Shown here: piece after piece, positions 38,904-47,373 of the stretch | How positions within the stretch are numbered: position 1 is the stretch's first letter | Layout: each line of letters begins with the position of its first letter | The notes under the pieces: generated by a model | The model's input: only the letters and a program-made list of their open reading frames with translations | The model's database searches: none | What the model was told of the DNA's origin: nothing | Program-made: the position numbers and the translations under genes | Origin: an uncultured Shewanella sp. | Lineage (GTDB): Bacteria; Pseudomonadota; Gammaproteobacteria; Enterobacterales; Shewanellaceae | Direction of reading: 5' to 3' | Length of the DNA stretch: 64,000 bases | Assembly (NCBI RefSeq): GCF_947495455.1 | Contig: NZ_CANLZC010000005.1 | Coordinates: 26,794-90,793, forward strand

Positions 38904-40034
38904 TTAATCGTGTCGCAAATGTTGCGGAATGAAAAAGTGAGGTAAAGGGGCGGGTTTTTGTTGTTTTCCTTGGCGAGCCGCCTTAATTTGTATGACATAA
39001 CTGAGTACATGTGCAATGGCGATAAATAATGCCGAGGGGATCTGTTGCTCAACTTGAGTAGAATAATAAATGGCCCGAGTTAATGGTGGTAGCTCTATAA
39101 TTTCAACATCATTTTTCGAAGCAATTTGCCGCATATAAAGCGCTAATTCGTCTACCCCTTTAGTGAGAACATAAGGGGCGTCAGCCTTACTGGTATCATA
39201 TTTAAGTGCTACAGCATAATGAGTAGGATTAACCAATAACACATCCGCCTGTGGTATGGCGACATCGGCACGAGAGCGGCCAATCCGCTGTTGTAATTGC
39301 CTAATTTTTTGCTTAACTTCTGGCTTACCTTCTTGCTGTTTATGCTCATCTTTCACATCTTGACGAGACATTTTTAAATCTTTATGGTGCTGCCAATATT
39401 GATAAGGCACATCAATAAAAGTGATAAGGAGTAAACCGACGCCTAAATACAGCATGCCTTCTGACAGCATACTAATGCCTCTGCTCACCGCTTCATCCAC
39501 GGGTAGTTGGCTATAACTGAGCAAAATTTGTAAATGACTGCTTAAAAATGACCACATAATGCCAATGAGCAGGGTGATCTTCAGTACCGATTTGATCAGC
39601 TCCACAAAAGATTTAGCCGAGATCATTCTCCCCATGCCAGGAATAGGATCGATACGACTGTATTTAAATTCGACATTTTTAAAGCTAAACACAGGACCGC
39701 CAGGCAAAGCACCAGCCACCATAGCAATCACCGCCACCATAATAAAAAGTGGCGTCAAAATATTGAGCATTTCAACTAAAGTGGCGCCTAAATGCTGCAG
39801 TAACATGCCGGGCCTGTCTAATTCGGCTTTGGTGATATTCATGTTCATTTGCGTCAATTTTGACACACGGTCACCAAACCAATCGGCGCTGGCAATTAAC
39901 ATCAATGAACAACCAATAATTAACGAGGAAGACGCTAAATCTTTGGAGCGCGGAACTTGCCCTTCTTGACGAGCCTTTTTGAGTTTCTGGGGGGTCGCTT
40001 TCTCCGTTTTATCTTGGCCAGTATTTTTGCTCAT
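38904..40034 (-). CDS. flhB: lateral flagellar export switch protein FlhB
   Basis: Controls substrate-class switching of the flagellar export apparatus. 376 aa, with four membrane segments followed by a cytoplasmic domain containing the self-cleavage motif NPTH at residues 269-272, the same number as in E. coli. The ATG at 40034 is preferred over one at 40061 because GGGAGG precedes it. That ATG overlaps the stop of a 26-codon frame (40031-40111), which continues the coupled chain from fliR. Confidence 0.94.
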   Translation of the reverse strand: MSKNTGQDKTEKATPQKLKKARQEGQVPRSKDLASSSLIIGCSLMLIASADWFGDRVSKLTQMNMNITKAELDRPGMLLQHLGATLVEMLNILTPLFIMVAVIAMVAGALPGGPVFSFKNVEFKYSRIDPIPGMGRMISAKSFVELIKSVLKITLLIGIMWSFLSSHLQILLSYSQLPVDEAVSRGISMLSEGMLYLGVGLLLITFIDVPYQYWQHHKDLKMSRQDVKDEHKQQEGKPEVKQKIRQLQQRIGRSRADVAIPQADVLLVNPTHYAVALKYDTSKADAPYVLTKGVDELALYMRQIASKNDVEIIELPPLTRAIYYSTQVEQQIPSALFIAIAHVLSYVIQIKAARQGKQQKPAPLPHFFIPQHLRHD

Positions 40035-40111
40035 ATTCCCTCCCCAAGTTGCATTGCGCAAATGGTGGGATCAACACCCACTTGCTCGATGATCCCCAAA
40101 ACCCCCATCAT
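40031..40111 (-). CDS. 26-residue linker ORF before flhB
   Basis: Short frame starting MMGVLGIIEQVGVDPTICA, 26 aa, whose start overlaps the stop of the last fliR-tail repeat and whose TGA overlaps the flhB ATG. No known family. It may simply keep ribosomes moving into flhB (translational coupling). The flhB ribosome site lies within it. Confidence 0.45.
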   Translation of the reverse strand: MMGVLGIIEQVGVDPTICAMQLGEGI

Positions 40112-40674
40112 GCAATGCCTCCAATCCAATCTTCAACAACAGCATACATTGTCGACAGCGCTTCTAAGCACAGTTCGCTGCTATATTCGCTATAACGGCT
40201 CTGTGTTCCCGTAAATGAAAGCCCCGTCAATGAAAGCATCATGCAATGCCTCCAATCCAATCTTGAATAACCGCATACATTGCCGACAGTGCTTCTAAGC
40301 ACAATTCGCTACCTAAACAGAGTTCGCTATAAAGGCTAGGCAATCCCCTAAGTGAAAGCATCATGCAGTGCCTCCAATCCAATCTTCAACAACAGCATAC
40401 ATTGCTGACAGCGCTTCTAAGCACAATTCGCTATCGCTATAACGACTCGGTAATCCCGTAAATGAAAGCATCATGCAATGCCTCCAATCCAATCTTGAAT
40501 AACCGCATACATTGCCGACAGTGCTTCTAAGCACAATTCGCTATCGCTATAACGACTCGGTAATCCCGTGAATGAAAGCATCATGCAATGCCTCCAATAA
40601 AACCATACATTGCCGACAAGGCTTCTAAGCAAAGTTCGCTATAACGGCTAGGCAATCCTGTAAATGAAAACATC
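40106..40674 (-). repeat. tandem duplication of the fliR 3' end (4 extra copies) encoding coupled mini-ORFs
   Basis: Junctions at 40106, 40237, 40359, 40469 and 40579 give units of 131, 122, 110 and 110 bp, plus the last ~95 bp of fliR itself. Each unit on the minus strand starts ATGATG and encodes a 37-44 aa peptide of the form MMLS(F/L)-TGLPSRYS-ELCLEALSAMYA-DWIGG(I/T)A, the FliR C-terminus with an insertion. Frames are 40471-40584, 40361-40474, 40239-40364 and 40108-40242. Every TGA overlaps the next ATG. No copy has a premature stop, and length differences are multiples of three. Copies alternate between two sequence types, so a two-unit block was duplicated. Confidence 0.92.
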
Positions 40675-41360
40675 ACACATAACAGCCCCATTAACATAGA
40701 CATAGGAAAACCTAGTGCAAATACGTTTAACGAGGGTGCCGCTCGGCTCAACACACCAAAAGTCACATTGACCATCAACATGGCTAAAATAGCAGGGATC
40801 GCCAGCATTAATGCCGATGCAAACAACCAAGCCATTCGGCTCACGAGTCCCATTAAGGGTAAATCAAAAATACCTGTACCGATTGGCCACAACCTAAAGC
40901 TATCAACCAAAATGCCAATCGCCACCAAATGACCATCTAACCCTAAAAATAATAATGTGCCATAAAATAAAAACCACTGGCCTAAAATAGGATTAGAATT
41001 ACCACTAGACGGATCATTCATCACCGCCATCGCCAGACCCATTTGCATCGACATCATCGCCCCCACTAATGTCATCACATGGATCATAAAAGTGAGAAAA
41101 AAAGCCAACATAAAACCAATAAGCAACTGCTCGATAGCCAATAACAAGGCCCCTAGCGATAATGCATCCACAAGGGGGGGAGTCGGTAATATCGGCGCCA
41201 ATAAAGCTGAAATTGAAATAGCGAGTAACACTCGCACCATTACAGGAATATAAGCACTGCCCAAAAATGGCATCACTAAAAATCCACCCATAATGCGACA
41301 AAATGGCCACCAAAAAGTCCCGATAAATGTGCTGATCTCAGCCGAAGTAAGTGACAGCAT
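40581..41360 (-). CDS. fliR: lateral flagellar export protein FliR
   Basis: Membrane component of the export gate with FliP and FliQ. 259 aa with about six membrane segments, the family's normal length (E. coli 261 aa). Start at the ATG at 41360, 2 nt after the fliQ stop; the longer frame from 41432 runs through fliQ. Its last ~30 codons (MFSFTGLPSRYSELCLEALSAMYGFIGGIA, shown in outline) are the template of the repeat array that follows. The stop overlaps the first mini-ORF start. Confidence 0.93.
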   Translation of the reverse strand: MLSLTSAEISTFIGTFWWPFCRIMGGFLVMPFLGSAYIPVMVRVLLAISISALLAPILPTPPLVDALSLGALLLAIEQLLIGFMLAFFLTFMIHVMTLVGAMMSMQMGLAMAVMNDPSSGNSNPILGQWFLFYGTLLFLGLDGHLVAIGILVDSFRLWPIGTGIFDLPLMGLVSRMAWLFASALMLAIPAILAMLMVNVTFGVLSRAAPSLNVFALGFPMSMLMGLLCVMFSFTGLPSRYSELCLEALSAMYGFIGGIA

Positions 41361-41362
41361 GG

Positions 41363-41632
41363 CTACCCAATGACGTTTGGTATGTTCATAAATAAGCGCT
41401 GAAAGAAATCGGCTATTTCTTGCAACAACCATTGCCCCGCAAAAAGTACCATGAGTAAAGTGATCACAAGCCTAGGTAAAAAACTTAATGTTTGTTCGTT
41501 CACTTGTGTTGCCGCCTGAAAGACAGCAATCACTAACCCGACTAATAACCCCGGCACCACCAATACAGCCACCATAGACACGACTAAATAAATGGCATCG
41601 GAAAACAGGGAGGTTAATTCAGCTATTTCCAT
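41363..41632 (-). CDS. fliQ: lateral flagellar export protein FliQ
   Basis: 89-aa two-helix membrane protein of the export gate, exactly the usual length. VVPGLLVGLVIAVFQAATQVNEQTLSF is the family signature (helix 1 end and loop), and a second helix follows. Preceded not by fliP, as is usual, but by a small membrane ORF and a 93-bp tandem array; fliR follows after 2 nt. Confidence 0.94.
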   Translation of the reverse strand: MEIAELTSLFSDAIYLVVSMVAVLVVPGLLVGLVIAVFQAATQVNEQTLSFLPRLVITLLMVLFAGQWLLQEIADFFQRLFMNIPNVIG

Positions 41633-41646
41633 TCATCCTTCCCTTT

Positions 41647-41784
41647 TTAAATCTTTGCTAACACATTAACAAGCCAATCCCAAGCATCAAAAAAAACGAT
41701 CGTTCCAACTAAAAAACAAGCCAATAAATAAACAATATCCACACACCCATCATCGACTGGAAATCTTGTTATCTTCTCTATCAC
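41647..41784 (-). CDS. 45-residue putative small membrane protein between fliP and fliQ
   Basis: Unrecognised small ORF. It starts at GTG 41784, with GAGGA about 6 nt upstream, and reads MIEKITRFPVDDG, then a hydrophobic segment (VDIVYLLACFLVGTIVFF, residues 15-32), then DAWDWLVNVLAKI. It ends 15 nt before the fliQ start, so it would be cotranslated in the operon. A good ribosome site, one clean membrane helix and tight spacing argue for a real protein; no homologue comes to mind. Confidence 0.5.
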   Translation of the reverse strand: MIEKITRFPVDDGCVDIVYLLACFLVGTIVFFDAWDWLVNVLAKI

Positions 41785-41899
41785 TTTGCTTCCTCATTCA
41801 CCTTATTAGCGGACTCACATAATCTTAATCGCCTCAACCAAATATCGGTTAAGAATGACAATGATAGGCCGTCAAATAATCGACGACCTATCGACTTAC

Positions 41900-42311
41900 A
41901 GCATGATGATCAACGTCAATTCAAATAACTCACCGTTAATGGCTTCAACATGTGGCAGACGTCAACCAATAATGACTGCCACTCGATTCAATGAATGATG
42001 TGAAAACATCAACCCAAATGACTCACCGTTAATGGCTTCAACATATGGCAGACGTCAACCAATAATGACTGCCACTCAATTCAATAAATGATGTGAAAAC
42101 GTCAACCCAAATGACTCACCGTTAATGGCTTCAACATATGGCAGACGTCAATCAATCATTACTGCCACTCAATTCAATAAATGATGTCAAAACGTCAACC
42201 CAAATGACTCACCGTTAATGGCTTCAACATATGGCAGACGTCAATCAATCATTACTGCCACTCGATTCAATGAATGATGTGAAAACGTCAACCAAAACTT
42301 GCCACTAATGT
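41900..42311 (-). repeat. 93-bp tandem repeat array behind fliP, about 4 copies
   Basis: The anchor ACTCACCGTTAATGG starts at 41928, 42021, 42114 and 42207 (period exactly 93), with a related ACTCACCGTCATGG inside fliP at 42312. On the minus strand each copy contains TTAACGGTGAGTCATTTGGGTTGACG, a shortened version of the fliP end (MTVS...FG-stop), so the array is derived from the fliP 3' end. The leftmost copy fades out near 41900. Copies differ at a few positions. Confidence 0.9.
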
Positions 42312-43025
42312 ACTCACCGTCATGGACCATCCATCCACAAGCACGAACACCATGAGTTTAAAAGGCAAAGAGATTATTAACGGCGATAGCATCATCATTC
42401 CCATTGACATCAACACACTAGCAACGACTAAATCAATCACTAGAAATGGCAAAAACAATAAGAAGCCAATTTGAAATGCTGTTTTAAGTTCACTCAATAC
42501 AAAAGCGGGCATCAAAACAAAAAAAGGTACTTCATCTGCTGTTAACGTCACGGGTTCGTCGGCAATTTTCAACATCTGCTCAAGATCTGTCTCTCGAGTT
42601 TGAGCCAACATAAACTGACGCAATGGTTTTTCAGCAATCATCACCGCCTCAGTCAATTCAATCTGACCTTTGTCATAAGGAATATACGCTTGTGTATAAA
42701 TAGCATCACCAACGGGGCGCATGACAAAAATAGTCAATACTAAGGCAATGCCAATCAATACTTTATTAGGCGGACTCTGCTGTAACCCCAATGCTTGACG
42801 TAAAATAGCCAGCACCACAATAATGCGGGTAAAACTGGTCAACATCATCAATAGAGCGGGAATAAAGCTCAATACCGTCATTAACGCTAAAATTTCAAGT
42901 TTAACGTTAACCGATTGTGCTTCCTCTCCATTACCTAATGTAAATAAAGTAAAACCGTCGCTGGCAAAGACAGATGGCGCCACCAAGCAAAGTGAAAACA
43001 ACAAAGCACGAAGCATATTAGTCAT
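42288..43025 (-). CDS. fliP: lateral flagellar export protein FliP
   Basis: Central export-gate protein. 245 aa with a cleavable signal peptide (about residues 1-22), a periplasmic loop and four membrane segments; [25 protein letters not shown] and [23 protein letters not shown] are the family signatures. AGGAG lies just before the first ATG, which overlaps fliN by 8 nt; a second ATG three codons later is possible. No fliO lies between fliN and fliP, as in other lateral systems. Its 3' end is duplicated in the following array. Confidence 0.95.
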   Translation of the reverse strand: MTNMLRALLFSLCLVAPSVFASDGFTLFTLGNGEEAQSVNVKLEILALMTVLSFIPALLMMLTSFTRIIVVLAILRQALGLQQSPPNKVLIGIALVLTIFVMRPVGDAIYTQAYIPYDKGQIELTEAVMIAEKPLRQFMLAQTRETDLEQMLKIADEPVTLTADEVPFFVLMPAFVLSELKTAFQIGFLLFLPFLVIDLVVASVLMSMGMMMLSPLIISLPFKLMVFVLVDGWSMTVSTLVASFG

Positions 43026-43374
43026 TCGCTCCTGTTAGACTAATGGCTTCAACCTCAAGTAAACGAACGCCATAACGTCCTTTCACTTCAACGACTTCAC
43101 CACGACCTAGCAATGCACCATTAACGCGAATGTCTAACGGCTCCCCCACCATACGATCCAATGCGACAACATCGCCTTCGCCCATACGTGTTAATTCACC
43201 TAAAGACATTTCAGCACTGGCAAGTTCTAATGTGACTTGCACCGGAAGTTGATGAAAAAATGAAATATCTTTTGCAGGTTTTGGTGCAGCAGCCTGAGTG
43301 GCCACTTCTTCTTCACCGAAAAGATCATCATCCAAGAGAAAGTCTTCGTCCTGTAGGATATTTTGTTCAGCCAT
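43018..43374 (-). CDS. fliN: lateral flagellar switch protein FliN
   Basis: C-ring protein needed for export, torque and switching. 118 aa: an acidic N-terminus ([15 protein letters not shown]) and one SpoA domain (about residues 40-110, [19 protein letters not shown] ... [10 protein letters not shown]). The ATG at 43374 has AGAGGAT about 9 nt upstream and overlaps the fliM stop by 8 nt; the longer frame (43404) lacks support. Coupled to fliP downstream. Confidence 0.93.
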   Translation of the reverse strand: MAEQNILQDEDFLLDDDLFGEEEVATQAAAPKPAKDISFFHQLPVQVTLELASAEMSLGELTRMGEGDVVALDRMVGEPLDIRVNGALLGRGEVVEVKGRYGVRLLEVEAISLTGAND

Positions 43375-44248
43375 TGTTTGGATCCTCTTGTTGATAGGCA
43401 TCATGAGTTAGTTTTGCGACCATTTGTCCCTCATGGGTATGAACAGACGCATAAAATAAAGGGCGTTTCCCTACTGTCACAGGGCAACGAGAATGTAAAT
43501 TAATCGGTAGTACATCACCGACTTTCAATGCATTCAATGAAGTCACAGGCGTACTTTGACGACCCAGCTCCAAAGAAATCTTCAGTGGAATTTGTCTTAG
43601 TCTATGGGAAAGCTTCTCAGCGAGATCGGGATTAGCCTGATATTGACTCGGTTGCTCCGCCATTAACCCAAGTAAATTTTCAGTAATGCAAAACAGCATT
43701 GAGGGGGCCATATGCTCTTTAGGAAAACTCAGCTCCCACTGCACAGGTGCATCAATAGGCGTGTTACTGGCAACCAACTCCAGTTTCAATGCATCTTCAT
43801 CCAACTCTGTTGTTGGCAGAGCCGCAAGCGCCGCTAAAATCAATTTCTTTGCTAAACGATATTCAGATTGGCTCGGAGCGCGTAAAGGTGAACACAATGG
43901 GCTGGCTAAACTGCCATAATATCCACTTGCTAACTGATCTAATGTGCATCTATCAATACGCCACCAAGCAAGGGGCACACGATGATAGCTTAATAAAAAC
44001 CAGGCTTGATTGAGATCAGGCTCAATAGGACGATTGTGCTCAGACAATCCAATATGAGACAAAGCATGATGACCTTGTCGAACGATAGGATTTAGCACTC
44101 CATTGACAGCATCTAGGAGTAAACGATGACAAGCCTCGACTTGTAATAATAATCGACTACGCGCTAGTTTCTCTTGAATGAGTGCAACAGGCCTGACTCT
44201 TACACCTGAATGTGGTTTAAGTAGACTCGCTTTTGAAGTTGTTTTCAT
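43367..44248 (-). CDS. fliM: lateral flagellar switch protein FliM
   Basis: C-ring rotor protein, 293 aa, shorter than E. coli FliM (334 aa). The middle domain and the C-terminal SpoA domain (LKVGDVLPINLHSRCPVTVGKRPLFYASV) are present. The N-terminal CheY-binding peptide (LSQAEIDALL in E. coli) is absent; the protein begins MKTTSKASLLKPHSGV. Switching by CheY may thus differ or be lost. First gene of the minus operon. Confidence 0.85.
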   Translation of the reverse strand: MKTTSKASLLKPHSGVRVRPVALIQEKLARSRLLLQVEACHRLLLDAVNGVLNPIVRQGHHALSHIGLSEHNRPIEPDLNQAWFLLSYHRVPLAWWRIDRCTLDQLASGYYGSLASPLCSPLRAPSQSEYRLAKKLILAALAALPTTELDEDALKLELVASNTPIDAPVQWELSFPKEHMAPSMLFCITENLLGLMAEQPSQYQANPDLAEKLSHRLRQIPLKISLELGRQSTPVTSLNALKVGDVLPINLHSRCPVTVGKRPLFYASVHTHEGQMVAKLTHDAYQQEDPNNG

Positions 44249-44299
44249 TACAATCCCAAACTGAATAATTAATAATTAAAATAATAAAAACTTATAAAA

Positions 44300-44547
44300 A
44301 TTGACGTTTGACAAAATAATGACGTCAACTAAATAGCATTACTATTTATTAAAATGATATTCTAGTCATACTAGATATTCATCAAACAACAAATTGTTAT
44401 ATTATTTGACGCTCGACAAAAATATGGCACCATTTTGTTTAACGTAAAATAAACGATTAATTAATCTGCATACTTAACTTGAGCGTCAATTAATCGTCAA
44501 ATTGTAAAAATGTATATTAAAATGGCACTCGACAAAATAATGACACT
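44300..44547. repeat. three spaced copies of a ~22-bp element
   Basis: GTTTGACAAAATAATGACG at 44306, GCTCGACAAAAATATGGCAC at 44411 and CACTCGACAAAATAATGACAC at 44526, about 105-115 bp apart, all the same orientation. Copies 1 and 2 are preceded by TTGACG. Could be binding sites for a flagellar regulator such as LafK or the trace of an old tandem repeat. Confidence 0.5.
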
Positions 44548-45001
44548 CTCATACAACTTTATCTCACCTATCGTTTAATATAATTTAAAAGCTAGACGAA
44601 TATACATTGAAGTGAGCCTAAGATATATAAAAATTTGCAATTAATGCTAAATTTCAGCCTATATCAAATCAATAAAAATGACTATCGGCAAAAAGTATAA
44701 AAACTTTAATCAATTACAAAATATATTTTAAATAAAAAATAAACCAATTAAAAACAGTAATTTAGAATAAGACATTTTTTAGTAATCATGATTGTATAAA
44801 CAAAAAAACCAAATTAAGAATAAAATTTAGCCAAGAAACTTAAAATCAGACTATTAAAATAAATCATTGCTATCAGTTTTATATAAATAAATATTTTGAG
44901 TAAGTTAGGAATGATTATGGACTTGATTTAATAAATATCTTATTATTTGTAAGAAATCATTTTACATGAATTAATATTGAGTGTTTAATTACACAACAAA
45001 A

Positions 45002-45045
45002 CAGACCAAGAGAATAAACTTGCCCAACTCATACTGTTTGGTCTG
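45002..45045. promoter_or_regulatory. inverted repeat upstream of motY-lafK
   Basis: CAGACCAA and TTGGTCTG form a perfect 8-bp inverted repeat with a 28-nt spacer, 70 nt before motY. It may be a leader hairpin or a paired operator. Role unproven. Confidence 0.4.
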
Positions 45046-45114
45046 ACTCTTAGTTAATAACAAAAAATATAAATTACCTTGTCGTTGAAGTAATAAATAA
45101 AAGGGACTGGATCA

Positions 45115-46026
45115 GTGAAACCGTCAGCTCATAAATTAATCTGCATGCTGTTTGTTTATTTGGCTATTCCTAATAGTGCCAGCGCTGCAGTGACACATTA
45201 TCAAACACCACTAGAACAAGCTAAATGGAGTTTCAATGGCAATGTTTTTTATTGTCAACTTCAACACAAGATACAAGGATTTGGTCAATTAACACTCAAA
45301 GCTCTGCCGGGAGAAGCACTCAAATTACAACTCGATACCGACTGGCTATCACTCAAAAATACGCAAAGTCAGGCACAGGTCATTCCCTCTTCTTGGCAAA
45401 TCGATAACCCAAGTCGTCATAGCACGCAACTTTGGTGGTTAGGTCGAAGTGCCAGCAGCCAAGAAAACATTAATCCCTTTCTCGAAGCACTCGATCAAGG
45501 GCAGTCCTGGCAAGTCAATATCACCAGTGATAATGGTGCGAGCTATCAAATCCAAGCCAACCCAGTAAATACGAAGAAAGTCGTTAATCAATTTAGGCAT
45601 TGCAGACAAGCATTATTACCTAAGCCATTCTCTTATGTTCGCCGAATCGACTTTCAATTTGACTCAGGTTCAAGCCAACTGAATGCGGATCACGATCAAG
45701 ATTTAAATGCCATCGTTCGCTATGTTTTAGCCGATAATAGCATTAAAGAAATTCTTGTTGATGGCCATGCAGATGCCGTCGGCGAACACTTAGCTAACCT
45801 TGTTCTTAGTAAAGAGCGTGCTGACGAAGTGGCTTCCCGTTTAGTGGAATTAGGATTAAGCAGTAAAATGATCCAAGTTCGTAATCACGGTGCTAGAGCC
45901 CCAAAAGCCAGTAATAACAATGATAAAGGACGACTCTATAACCGACGTGTTACGGTTCGCCTCGTTAAGGCATCGACTCGAGTTGCCCAAACTGCAGCTG
46001 GAGAGAAACCCCATGTCACACAATAA
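45115..46026 (+). CDS. motY: lateral flagellar stator-ring protein MotY
   Basis: Forms the T-ring that fixes sodium- or proton-driven stators around the rotor. 303 aa with a signal peptide (about residues 1-24), an N-terminal MotY domain (about 28-165), and a C-terminal OmpA peptidoglycan-binding domain (about 178-295, FQFDSGSSQLNADHDQDL ... VDGHADAVG). GTG start at 45115 with GGA-type ribosome site. Overlaps lafK by 14 nt, the same motY-lafK order as in Vibrio lateral clusters. Confidence 0.92.
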   Translation: MKPSAHKLICMLFVYLAIPNSASAAVTHYQTPLEQAKWSFNGNVFYCQLQHKIQGFGQLTLKALPGEALKLQLDTDWLSLKNTQSQAQVIPSSWQIDNPSRHSTQLWWLGRSASSQENINPFLEALDQGQSWQVNITSDNGASYQIQANPVNTKKVVNQFRHCRQALLPKPFSYVRRIDFQFDSGSSQLNADHDQDLNAIVRYVLADNSIKEILVDGHADAVGEHLANLVLSKERADEVASRLVELGLSSKMIQVRNHGARAPKASNNNDKGRLYNRRVTVRLVKASTRVAQTAAGEKPHVTQ

Positions 46027-47332
46027 AACCGCTTCCATCAGACTCATTGATGCCAGTTTATCAGCATCTTGTCTCAAAGATCTCGCCTTACAAGGTTTTA
46101 CTCAATGGCAAGACAATGAGGCAACCCCTTGGTTATCCTTAATTAACTTATCAAACAATACATGTGATAACGTCGCCAAAACCTTGGCCAAGTATCCAGC
46201 CAAAAATAAAATCGCCTTACTTGAACCTGAGCAAACTGACTTAGCGGCAGCGGCAATGCATGCTGGAGTACAAGATTATTTACTCTTGCCCCTTGATGCT
46301 GAGCAAGTCAGTGCCTTATTGCACAGATTAAGAAGACTCGAGCAACCCGATACACACCTTGTTGTTGCAGCGCCAGTGAGCCGTCAATTACTCATGCTCG
46401 CACACAGAGCTGCCACAACCGAAGCGGGTATTTTATTGACAGGTGAAAGTGGCACAGGTAAGGAGCCTCTCGCTCGCTACATCCACCGCCATTCAAGCCG
46501 ATCAAATAAACCTTTTATTGCTGTCAATTGCGCCGCTATCCCTGAAAGTATTTTGGAGTCCCTATTATTTGGCCATGTCAAAGGGGCCTTTACTGGTGCA
46601 CATGCCGAACAACCCGGTAAATTTGAAATTGCCAACGGTGGCACCTTAATGCTGGATGAAATCGGCGAAATGCCACTCAACCTGCAATCTAAGTTGTTAC
46701 GTGTTCTACAAGAAAGAGAAGTAGAACGTTTAGGTGGGCACAAGTCTATTCCACTGGATGTACGGATCATAGCAGCAACCAACAAAGATCTTCAAAAAGC
46801 CGTTAAAGAAGGTGAATTTAGAGAAGATCTCTTTTATCGACTCGATGTACTGCCGCTAAAAATCAGTCCATTAAGAGAAAGAAAAGCAGATGTTTTGCCC
46901 CTTGCTGAGCACTTCATCTATAAATACCAACATCTCGCTGGCACACAAACTTGCTATTTCAGTGAACAAGCGAAACAAAGACTCACCAGCCATGATTGGC
47001 CGGGTAATGTCAGAGAGCTTGAAAATACCATACAACGTGCATTAGTGATGCGCCGCGGTCAAGCACTTCAAGTGGCTGATTTAGGGCTTAGTCATGTACC
47101 TCATATTGAGTTAAGTAAAATCGAGCAAAATGAACAAGGCTTAAAAGCGTCAAAACGTCAAGCTGAGTTTCAATTCATTCTCGATACGCTAAAGCAATTC
47201 AATGGCCATCGCAGCCAAAGCGCACAAGCACTCGGTATGACGACACGGGCATTACGTTATAAATTAGCGCAAATGCGAGAAGAAGGAATCGATATAGATC
47301 AAGTATTGCGAGCGCGTGGACATGCAGCTTAA
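46013..47332 (+). CDS. lafK: sigma-54-dependent regulator LafK
   Basis: Master activator of lateral flagellar genes, working with RpoN. 439 aa: an N-terminal receiver-like region (about residues 1-125) without a clear phospho-acceptor, an AAA+ domain with Walker A GESGTGKE (144-151) and the sigma-54 contact loop GAFTGA (191-196), and a C-terminal Fis-type helix-turn-helix (QSAQALGMTTRALRYKL). The ATG at 46013 has GGAGAG 7 nt upstream and lies inside motY. Genes fliE-J follow. Confidence 0.9.
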   Translation: MSHNKTASIRLIDASLSASCLKDLALQGFTQWQDNEATPWLSLINLSNNTCDNVAKTLAKYPAKNKIALLEPEQTDLAAAAMHAGVQDYLLLPLDAEQVSALLHRLRRLEQPDTHLVVAAPVSRQLLMLAHRAATTEAGILLTGESGTGKEPLARYIHRHSSRSNKPFIAVNCAAIPESILESLLFGHVKGAFTGAHAEQPGKFEIANGGTLMLDEIGEMPLNLQSKLLRVLQEREVERLGGHKSIPLDVRIIAATNKDLQKAVKEGEFREDLFYRLDVLPLKISPLRERKADVLPLAEHFIYKYQHLAGTQTCYFSEQAKQRLTSHDWPGNVRELENTIQRALVMRRGQALQVADLGLSHVPHIELSKIEQNEQGLKASKRQAEFQFILDTLKQFNGHRSQSAQALGMTTRALRYKLAQMREEGIDIDQVLRARGHAA

Positions 47333-47373
47333 ATCGTGATCTTCAAATTATTTAGTTAAGGCAGGAACCGCAT

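Larger units (their letters stand above)
44249..45114. promoter_or_regulatory. 866-nt divergent regulatory spacer fliM / motY
   Basis: Extremely AT-rich, without coding potential. Holds three copies of a CTCGACAAAATAATGRCAC-like element and a motY-side inverted repeat (see separate entries). Expected to contain both operon promoters, but no full sigma-54 -24/-12 pair could be placed. Confidence 0.6.

Noticed and set aside
40148..40159. ATTGTCGACAGC, identical to the second PrpR operator candidate
   Set aside because: It lies in one copy of the fliR-tail repeat; the other copies read CTGACAGC or CCGACAGT at the same place, so it is a chance variant of coding repeat sequence.
40108..40302. A 64-codon single ORF covering part of the fliR-tail array
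   Set aside because: Starts out of register inside a repeat; the shorter ATG-started frame with stop-start overlap (40108-40242) explains the reading frame better.
44420..44440. TGGCACCATTTTGTT as a sigma-54 promoter
   Set aside because: The -24 half fits, but the -12 TTGC element is missing at the required spacing.
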